Shown: positions 1 through 6,379 of the stretch, one piece after another
Position numbering within the stretch: position 1 is the first letter of the stretch
Layout of the letters: the number at the start of each line of letters is the position of its first letter
Source: Pseudobacteriovorax sp.
GTDB lineage: Bacteria; Bdellovibrionota_B; Oligoflexia; Oligoflexales; Oligoflexaceae
Assembly (NCBI GenBank): GCA_013215145.1
Contig: JABSRP010000003.1
Span: 62,001 to 126,000, forward strand
Length of the DNA stretch: 64,000 nt
Reading direction: 5' to 3'
Position numbers and translations under genes: made by a program
Notes under the pieces: model-generated
Seen by the model: only the letters and a program-made list of their open reading frames with translations
What the model was told of the DNA's origin: nothing
Databases searched by the model: none

Positions 1-653
1 AGAGGTAAAACCCAATCGAGGTAATTTTGTCCCGTGCTCAGCCAAACCAATAAGTCTTGATCGTGACGGTACCAAAGGTAGAAGGCAGCGACGGGAAGCG
101 ATAGGCAAGTCTCTAATAGCAGGCTATCCCAAGACTTAAAGCTGAGCTTCTTCTTTATGAGGCTATAGAACCCAAAGCTCACCACCAAAAGTAGACTTAT
201 CCAGGAAAGCGAACCAGTGGCGATCACTTGCACGCTCAGCCCTAGAGCAGCGAGTCCGAGACAGACGTTTTGATTCCAAGTCAGTCGCTCGCGAAAGGCA
301 ACCCGCCCCAAAAACACTATGAAAATAGGGTTTAGAAAATACCCGAGACTCGCTTCTAGTGTTCGTCCGGCACTAACTGCATAGATAAAGGTTACCCAGT
401 TAAGCGATATTAATATGCTTGAGATAAGACTCGTTTTTAATATCGCTTTATCGGTAAAAATCCTTTTTAACTCCGCTTTACCAGATAAAAACAGACAGAA
501 AGGTAGCAACGCGACCACTGACCATAAAATTCTGTGGCTCAAAACCTCCCAGGCCGGGACTGTTTTTAGCAGGATAAAGTAAAGTGGGCTCAGGCCCCAT
601 AGTATGTAAGCTAAGGCAGCCGTTGCTAGCCCAGCCCTTGCCTTATTGATCAT
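1..653 (-). CDS. rarD: RarD-type EamA/DMT permease (3' end beyond window)
   Basis: Inner-membrane permease of the drug/metabolite transporter superfamily. I read this frame on the minus strand from an ATG at 651-653 that has AGGAG about 10 bases upstream; it runs open to the window edge, so about 217 residues are seen and the C-terminus is missing. Matches to RarD are a WGLSPLYF start of helix 1, SHRILWS in helix 2, and EASLGYFLNP in the first EamA repeat, followed by a KKK loop and SLPVAAFYL. RarD proteins are named after a chloramphenicol phenotype but the natural substrate is unclear. It is transcribed away from the next gene. Confidence 0.85.
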   Translation of the reverse strand, partial: MINKARAGLATAALAYILWGLSPLYFILLKTVPAWEVLSHRILWSVVALLPFCLFLSGKAELKRIFTDKAILKTSLISSILISLNWVTFIYAVSAGRTLEASLGYFLNPIFIVFLGRVAFRERLTWNQNVCLGLAALGLSVQVIATGSLSWISLLLVVSFGFYSLIKKKLSFKSWDSLLLETCLSLPVAAFYLWYRHDQDLLVWLSTGQNYLDWVLP

Positions 654-934
654 CGTGAGCACACTCCTGTCATCGTTTTCCTCCGCTATGAGCTAAGGCC
701 TAAGTGGAGGAGAACTTATGGCATAGTTTAGAACTTGTGTACAGATGAATTAAAGTATTTCGCCAGGAAGAAATAGCCAGGTTTTGAGTCAATTTACGCA
801 GTATTCTGAGGCAGAGAAGTTCGCAAGACTATGAAAAAAAACCGGCGTGAAAATCTTAATTTTGGCTTAACCGGCATGCCTGTTAAGCTTAGGTTCTCTT
901 ATTCCGACCTTACTGCCATCTATGGAGGAAAGAA

Positions 935-1144
935 ATGGGAAAGACAAAACAAATCGTGAAACCAAAGCCAACCGCTGCAAAGGCCCAAGAGGCGGATGTC
1001 AGCTCTGAGACAGTATTCGTCTTTGATGCTGAATTAAACTCATGGGTCAGAGTGGAAAAATGCTCCCTCGGACAGGAGCAATACGATCTTGAAGAATTAG
1101 TATTGAGCGAAAAAAGTCAGGGTAAATTCTGGTTTGCTTGGTAA
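935..1144 (+). CDS. small hypothetical protein, 69 aa
   Basis: I do not recognise a family. The gene has a strong ribosome binding site (GGAGGAAAG just before the ATG) and is followed within 25 bases by a hairpin with a T-run, which together support a real short gene. The product starts with a Lys-rich stretch and continues as an acidic, soluble sequence with FVFDAELNSWVRV in the middle and a C-terminal KFWFAW. There is no signal peptide or membrane segment. It stands alone between the RarD permease and the CcmH-like gene. Confidence 0.55.
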   Translation: MGKTKQIVKPKPTAAKAQEADVSSETVFVFDAELNSWVRVEKCSLGQEQYDLEELVLSEKSQGKFWFAW

Positions 1145-1163
1145 GCCTGAAAAGGAGCTGGAT

Positions 1164-1182
1164 AAGCCCTTGCGGCTTTTTT
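1164..1182 (+). terminator. probable rho-independent terminator
   Basis: AAGCC (1164-1168) pairs with GGCTT (1174-1178) across a five-base loop and runs into six T. The stem is short, so this is a moderate call. It lies directly behind the 69-aa gene. Confidence 0.5.
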
Positions 1183-1228
1183 AAACAACGATTATCCTTG
1201 AATTTTTCATTGCTTGAGGTTTGGGGAT

Positions 1229-1663
1229 ATGACGAGATTTTTGATAGCTTTTGGGTTTTGTTGGTTGATTGCCTACCCGTTAATGGCGGAGGGGCCAGCT
1301 AAAATTCAAAAGGTGGCCAGCGGTGACATTACCCTTTCGGATGCGCTAGTCAAAGATGCCCAGAAAATAAAAACCTTATTTATAGTTATCTACGACATGG
1401 ACAGTCCCCGCCCCATGCCTTTTGCTGCGACCAAGGTAGATCTTAAGCAGCCGCCGAAGAAAAGCTTCCATAAGTTTGATTTGGACACCACATCGATTCG
1501 ACAAATGCGGCCTGGTCCATTGCCCAAAAATATGAGGATTAAGGCCCGTCTAGACGTTGATGGAAGCGCTGGAATGGACCAAGCGGGGGATATAACTGGC
1601 GAGGTGACATCCATCAAACCAGGGGCAAAAGGGGTAAAGATTTTATTGGACAAGAAAAAATAG
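1229..1663 (+). CDS. exported CcmH/CcmI C-terminal-domain-like protein
   Basis: A single-domain periplasmic protein of 144 aa. I start at the ATG at 1229 (GAGG nine bases upstream) rather than the TTG at 1214, because this gives a clean signal peptide ending in MAEG. The mature part follows the pattern of the C-terminal domain of cytochrome c biogenesis factor CcmH/CcmI: GDITLSDAL, TLFIVIYD, a PMPFA segment, FDLD, LPKNMRIKARLD, GDITGEV and GVKILLD. In that system the domain sits in a larger TPR protein that handles apocytochrome c; here it is alone with no ccm genes beside it. The role is therefore inferred only at the level of fold. Confidence 0.65.
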   Translation: MTRFLIAFGFCWLIAYPLMAEGPAKIQKVASGDITLSDALVKDAQKIKTLFIVIYDMDSPRPMPFAATKVDLKQPPKKSFHKFDLDTTSIRQMRPGPLPKNMRIKARLDVDGSAGMDQAGDITGEVTSIKPGAKGVKILLDKKK

Positions 1664-1771
1664 CTTACGGCTTTATCATTGGGCAGCTGTTTAATAAGTT
1701 GCCATGGTCATTCAAAAAATTTAACAATTAGTTAAAATGAATTATTTTGCCGCATTAGGTCTCCTGGTGAG

Positions 1772-1791
1772 AAGGCAAAAAGCCTTTATTT
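1772..1791 (+). terminator. possible terminator after the CcmH-like gene
   Basis: AAGGC (1772-1776), a five-A loop, GCCTT (1782-1786), then TATTTAA. It sits about 110 bases after the stop codon; the short stem makes this tentative. Confidence 0.4.
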
Positions 1792-1883
1792 AATATATGA
1801 AATCAAAGAGTTAAATATATCCTGTGATGTTCCCTCAAGGGAGTCCGATAGTTTAATTATCGAAGGCTTGCTGTGAGGGTTAC

Positions 1884-2822
1884 ATGATTCCAACAATTAT
1901 CCAGAATATGAATGTCGTGATTGGGAGCCTTATCATCGGCGAACTGATTGTCAGATGTTTCGTCAAGCGAGATAGTTATGACCATAAGGATTCATTGGCA
2001 AATTTTGCCATCGGCATAGTCAATCGGATCATCACCACCGTGGCTTGGTCTGCCGTTATGCTCGGCGCTTTTACCATTGCTCACAATCTGAGTCCTTTCC
2101 GGATAGATACTGAGACCTATGTCTGGACCTGGGCCATCGCCGTATTGATGTCAGATTTCAGCTTTTACTGGTATCACCGCTGTGGCCACGAGATTAGGGC
2201 TCTCTGGTCGATTCATTGTGTGCATCACAATTCAGAGGACTATAACCTGTCAACCTCTGTGCGGCTATCGTGGATCGAATCCTCGATTCGCTGGGTCTAC
2301 TGGCTACCGTTACCTTTGGTTGGGTTCGGTCCTTTAGAATCACTTATGGCCTACATGCTGGTTCGCTGGTATCAAGTGCTACTTCATACAGAATACGTCC
2401 GAACCCTCGGTCCTTTGGAGTGGATCCTTTCTACACCATCACATCACAGAGCTCATCATGGCAAGAACCCTCAGTATATTGATAAAAATTACGGAGGTGT
2501 TCTCATCATCTGGGACCGTCTGTTTGGAACCTTTCAAGCGGAAAACGAAAAGGTCAAATACGGCACCCTGACTCCCGTTGCCAGTTACAATGTGTTTAAA
2601 ATCAATTTTATCGAGTTAGCTCATCTGATTCGTGATATGAAGCAAGCTGAAAATTGGGGAGATCGCGTTGGGTATTTTCTGAAGCCCCCTGGGTGGGCTC
2701 CTGAAGGGGCCACCGATGCAGGATTTGCCGGTCCTCAGCAGCAATATGGGCCGTTTCCTGACGCTAGTTGGTCGAAGGATGGAGACATGACTGCGACACA
2801 GGCGGAAAAGATCAGCGCTTGA
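1884..2822 (+). CDS. sterol desaturase / fatty acid hydroxylase family membrane enzyme
   Basis: Integral membrane di-iron oxygenase of the fatty acid hydroxylase superfamily (312 aa). The histidine boxes that bind the two irons are all present: HRCGH (residues 98-102), HCVHH (111-115) and HHRAHH (187-192). Hydrophobic helices lie at about 8-25, 40-68, 80-97 and 138-165. The family hydroxylates or desaturates lipid chains or sterols using O2; the substrate here cannot be told. GAGGG lies just upstream of the ATG. The LysR gene starts 35 bases downstream on the same strand, which suggests a shared transcript or local control. Confidence 0.85.
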   Translation: MIPTIIQNMNVVIGSLIIGELIVRCFVKRDSYDHKDSLANFAIGIVNRIITTVAWSAVMLGAFTIAHNLSPFRIDTETYVWTWAIAVLMSDFSFYWYHRCGHEIRALWSIHCVHHNSEDYNLSTSVRLSWIESSIRWVYWLPLPLVGFGPLESLMAYMLVRWYQVLLHTEYVRTLGPLEWILSTPSHHRAHHGKNPQYIDKNYGGVLIIWDRLFGTFQAENEKVKYGTLTPVASYNVFKINFIELAHLIRDMKQAENWGDRVGYFLKPPGWAPEGATDAGFAGPQQQYGPFPDASWSKDGDMTATQAEKISA

Positions 2823-2857
2823 AATCTTATTGAAGGGCCTTTAACCACGTTGTTGCT

Positions 2858-3751
2858 ATGAAAATTGACCAGTTAATTTACTTTGCTGAAACAGCGAAAC
2901 AACTCCATATTGGACGAGCTGCTAGTATTCTTGGCATTACGTCTAGTGCAGTCAGTCATAGCATCCGATCTCTAGAAAATGAATTAGGACTTGAGCTGTT
3001 TTATAAGGTCGGACGGAAAATTGAGCTTACCGTAGAAGGCGAAAGGCTACTTAAAAAATCAGAGTCCCTTATCTCCGCCTTTCAAAATCTAAAATACGAT
3101 TTATTAAAAGAGAATGACGATTACCATTACTTCAAAATTGGGGTGTCCCATACCCTTTCTCATTTGCTAGCAGGGCCAGTATGGGCACAATTAAGCGCGG
3201 AATACCGTAAGTCGCGAGCTGATGTTTTAAGTCTACGATCGGCAGAAGTGATGGGGCAGGTCATGTCTAAGCAAATAGATATTGGCTTGCTATTTAGTCC
3301 TCAGGAGCAGCCTGATTTGGAAATTGAGCATCTCTATTGGGGCCAGCTTAGGATTGTTGTCGGGCAGCATCATCCTGTTTTGCAGCTGCCAAAAAAAGAT
3401 CGCTACTCAAACCTGGGACAATATCCAGCCGTACTGCCTAAGGCATTTCAGGGTATCGATATCTGCCACATGAATCCGATGTTTTCAAAGCATCACATAG
3501 AGGTGAGTCCTAAAACCCTAATTGACAACTATGAAGTGGCCTTTTCTATCATTAAGAATAGTAACGCCTGGGCTTTTGTTCCTGATGTATTTATCGGCGA
3601 CCCTTTTCATAATGAGATACAATTTGTTGACGGAGAAGGTGATTGGGACGCGCCATATTCCATTTCAATCATATGGCGAAAAAAAACGTTTTATCCCAAG
3701 TTTTACCAGGACTTCAAAAACGCCATCCAGACTTTGTTATCTCAACGCTGA
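2858..3751 (+). CDS. LysR-family transcriptional regulator
   Basis: A 297-aa DNA-binding regulator. The N-terminal winged helix-turn-helix is plain: LIYFAETAKQLHIGRAA, then SSAVSHSIRSLENELG and LFYKVGRKIELT, the standard LysR order over residues 1-60. Residues 90-290 form the substrate-binding-like effector domain. It lies 35 bases behind the hydroxylase gene in the same direction, so the hydroxylase is the obvious candidate target, although classical LysR regulators are divergent from their targets. The ribosome binding site is weak. The inducer is unknown. Confidence 0.9.
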   Translation: MKIDQLIYFAETAKQLHIGRAASILGITSSAVSHSIRSLENELGLELFYKVGRKIELTVEGERLLKKSESLISAFQNLKYDLLKENDDYHYFKIGVSHTLSHLLAGPVWAQLSAEYRKSRADVLSLRSAEVMGQVMSKQIDIGLLFSPQEQPDLEIEHLYWGQLRIVVGQHHPVLQLPKKDRYSNLGQYPAVLPKAFQGIDICHMNPMFSKHHIEVSPKTLIDNYEVAFSIIKNSNAWAFVPDVFIGDPFHNEIQFVDGEGDWDAPYSISIIWRKKTFYPKFYQDFKNAIQTLLSQR

Positions 3752-3857
3752 CCGAATCTAAATTTACGTTAATCTTTGTAATTGGCCGACTATTTGCCTG
3801 GCATACCTGAGGGTACATCAGACAAATAATCAGCAAAATGATTGAGCGAAAATACAT
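3714..3857 (-). CDS. possible small secreted protein, 47 aa
   Basis: Tentative. The frame from the ATG at 3855-3857 has GAAGGAA eight bases upstream and encodes a textbook signal peptide (MYFRSIILLIICLM followed by a QVCQA cleavage site), leaving only about 25 mature residues. It overlaps the 3' end of the LysR gene by 38 bases on the opposite strand. The good ribosome site and signal peptide argue for a gene; the tiny size and overlap argue against. No family recognised. Confidence 0.35.
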   Translation of the reverse strand: MYFRSIILLIICLMYPQVCQANSRPITKINVNLDSVSVEITKSGWRF

Positions 3858-3917
3858 GAGCCATTCCTTCGTCTGTTCGTTCATGCTGTTTGTTAGCTGA
3901 ATGAAAGAGAGCAAAAG

Positions 3918-4550
3918 TTACTGTTTTTTCGTTTCGTATGCCTGTCCGTAAATCTGTGGATGATTGTTATCGTACTGAAGTGTGTAGTCGAAAAGCGACT
4001 CGAAGTTCTTCTCGACGGTTCGGGTCATATTAAATAATTTATCCAGCCCTTGGCGGTATTCGACGAGTTTGCGGCCTTGGACAGAAAGTTTTTCGGCCAT
4101 GGCTGGTTTCACTCTCTTTTTGCTTAGCTCATCGTTGATCAGACTTATAGCGCGTCTCGCCTTCTTGCGGTCTTTGCCTATGGCACGGTGCAGCTTTTGA
4201 ATGACATCTGCTAATTCATCTTGGTAGTCGACGCGCTGGTCGAAGGTCTTCTGAAAATTATCGATCAGTTGCTGTTGTTGACTCGAAGACTTTGCTGTTC
4301 TTAAGGCCTTATCTATGGCCTCGAGTCGAATTTGAAAATTCTTCACTACGAAATGACGTTGATGCACCTGTCTGATAGCAGCCACATAAGATGGTACGGA
4401 CGATTTAAACGACATAATTGTCATGGTAACTTCGTCTGGGTCAAAGGGTGGTTCCACGAGTCCTAGATTGACCAAGGCGTTTTTTGTTGACTGACATGAT
4501 GATAAAAGTGCCGCCAGGAGCAAAAGCGCTCCAAGTTGGATGTGTTTCAT
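3918..4550 (-). CDS. lipoprotein with helical mature domain
   Basis: I use the ATG at 4548-4550 (GAGGGG seven bases upstream), which gives a type II signal peptide with lipobox LLSSC. The remaining roughly 190 residues are predicted almost wholly helical: long Gln/Lys/Arg/Glu-rich stretches such as SSSQQQQLIDNFQKTFDQR and KDRKKARRAISLINDELSK suggest coiled coils or a helical bundle. No catalytic motif is visible and I cannot name a family. It would be anchored in a membrane facing the periplasm. It is followed by the 47-aa secreted frame in the same direction. Confidence 0.75.
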   Translation of the reverse strand: MKHIQLGALLLLAALLSSCQSTKNALVNLGLVEPPFDPDEVTMTIMSFKSSVPSYVAAIRQVHQRHFVVKNFQIRLEAIDKALRTAKSSSQQQQLIDNFQKTFDQRVDYQDELADVIQKLHRAIGKDRKKARRAISLINDELSKKRVKPAMAEKLSVQGRKLVEYRQGLDKLFNMTRTVEKNFESLFDYTLQYDNNHPQIYGQAYETKKQ

Positions 4551-4771
4551 AATTATCCCCTCTAAATACATAACCATTTGCTAAGTCGGATTTAATTGGG
4601 GAAACTTTTGAAAAAATTGATAAGCTTGGTAAATGACTGCTATCATTGTGAGTATTCGCAAAAATGCGATATTTTAAAATGTGGTGCTAAGAGATGGGGG
4701 ACCGAAAATACATATTTCCCCGGGGCTGGGCTTGTTTATTACCAGCCGTAAGAAGTCTTCTGTATTTAAGT

Positions 4772-5683
4772 CTACTTAGGGGTTGCCGTCAGTCGCCAGA
4801 CTGAATCGTTGTAATCAAAGTCTGTCGAGTCTTCGACGCGAAAATTAAATAGATTACGCCCAGGCTTGCTGACAATAATATTTTCATGAATGAGGTCCAT
4901 GTACTTTGGATTCCCCTTCTTCTGCTTCTTCTTTTCACATTGTTTGCCAGACAGTTTGATTTGAACCCGGAATTGTTGATTCTGTCTTACTTTAAATGTT
5001 ATTGGTTTTTCATTTTTCCCAATGGCGCGGCGACCATCGATATATAGTTCGTGATAGCATTGAGCATCGTTACCAATCTTTTCTATCTTCACAGTTAGTT
5101 CACCCCCATTAGCCTTGAAGCGACTGTTTCGATAGAATTCCAGATATATCAAATCATCTTTTTCGATGGGAGACTCTGGCTTTTTCAAGTACTCGTTGCA
5201 GAGTTTAAAGTCGGTGAATAGATCACGCCACTCCCCTTGGGTTTTGCCTGTCAGAGGATCATCTAATTCGGTAACTCCTTTTTGATCGCGCACAGCTCGA
5301 CGGGCTTCAATGGTAATAAACTCATCTGTAAGACCGCAGGATGCTCGGATATGCCACTCACCGAATTTTGTTCCGTCAGCGGGGAATTTGTTGTTTCTCC
5401 TTAAGATCGTCGTGTTATTTTTCGTCTTAATGGGGAAATACACTTTTGATCGGCGCTCACATTGACTTTTTACCGCTGGAGGAAGTGTGTATCCACAGTC
5501 TAGGGTCTCGTAGAGATGAGCTCTCGCGATTCCTAAATCCGACTTGAGGCTAATGGCCTTGCTAAACTTGTTATTGTTTTCTAGAGCTTTCATAAGCCCA
5601 ACGACTGCAAAAGCCGCTAAGGCGAGGCCAAACATGGTACTGATAAGAGAAAAGCCCTGATTCGTATGTAGTTTCTCGTTCAT
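4772..5683 (-). CDS. prepilin-like protein with C-terminal DFDYND (LruC-like) domain
   Basis: About 303 aa from the ATG at 5681-5683 (GTGGAG six bases upstream; the longer upstream frame lacks support). The N-terminus is a type IV prepilin/pseudopilin signal: NQG, cleavage, then FSLISTMFGLALAAFAVVGL. The usual Glu at position +5 is a Ser here, as in some minor pseudopilins. The large C-terminal part ends with VEDSTDFDYND, the Asp-rich signature known from LruC/DUF4842-type surface domains that probably bind calcium. The product is likely a minor pilin tip or secreted filament component. No other pilus genes are nearby. Confidence 0.65.
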   Translation of the reverse strand: MNEKLHTNQGFSLISTMFGLALAAFAVVGLMKALENNNKFSKAISLKSDLGIARAHLYETLDCGYTLPPAVKSQCERRSKVYFPIKTKNNTTILRRNNKFPADGTKFGEWHIRASCGLTDEFITIEARRAVRDQKGVTELDDPLTGKTQGEWRDLFTDFKLCNEYLKKPESPIEKDDLIYLEFYRNSRFKANGGELTVKIEKIGNDAQCYHELYIDGRRAIGKNEKPITFKVRQNQQFRVQIKLSGKQCEKKKQKKGNPKYMDLIHENIIVSKPGRNLFNFRVEDSTDFDYNDSVWRLTATPK

Positions 5684-6010
5684 GGCAACTCCACTGTATG
5701 AAATATCAACAATCTGCAGGAAAACCGGTCTCAGCCAAGGTTTTTTAATTATTACCGTTCGAGGGCGTATCGGCAAAAATCATTAAACTCCTAAGAAAAT
5801 CATCTAAATGACTAATTCTACTGGTAAAACTGGTGAAATATTCTTTGCTTGGGGAATCCTTGATGGGACTTGACGCCTGGGGAATTTCAAAAACAAGCGA
5901 AATCTGTGCCATGATTGGAAAAAAATGCGTCGTAAGGTAATAACTAGATTGTGCCAGAGTCGGTTTTCTGCTAGATCATAGGCATGGAAATTATCACTTA
6001 AGGATCTGTC

Positions 6011-6232
6011 ATGACTGACCAGTATTTCTATAAAGATGGAACAACATCAGATGAGCTAGATAGCGACAAAGTCTTACATCGTGTCGATGGGCCGGCTGCT
6101 ATTGAAGAAGGATTTGCTGAATGTTGGTTTTTTGATGGTGTGCGGCACCGTGATGGAGGCCCAGCCGTAATTTACAAAGACGGGAAAACTGAATGGTGGC
6201 AGCATGGGAAGAAACTACCTAATCCTGTCTAA
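6011..6232 (+). CDS. small protein with HRxDGPA repeats
   Basis: A 73-aa soluble protein with two copies of a short motif: HRVDGPAAIEEG..W..DG and HRDGGPAVIYKDG..W..HG. Such HR-DGPA repeats occur in phage and bacterial proteins distantly like MORN/YwqK repeats and form small beta hairpins; the function is unknown. AAGGAT precedes the ATG. It stands alone between the prepilin-like gene and the kinase gene. Confidence 0.6.
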   Translation: MTDQYFYKDGTTSDELDSDKVLHRVDGPAAIEEGFAECWFFDGVRHRDGGPAVIYKDGKTEWWQHGKKLPNPV

Positions 6233-6379
6233 GTCCGATATATTGACCTTCATAAATGGATTTTATGAAGGTTTTCCTATCTGTTAACTCACAAGCCCCT
6301 TGGTTTTCCACAATTAAAGCTTTCCTTTGATGCACCGATCATCCTTTCGAACGTAAAAGTAAATTTTTTACATGATTGG

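Noticed and set aside
4720-4737. GGCTGG/CCAGCC inverted repeat downstream of the prepilin-like gene
   Set aside because: No T-run follows on either strand and the loop is long, so I did not call a terminator.
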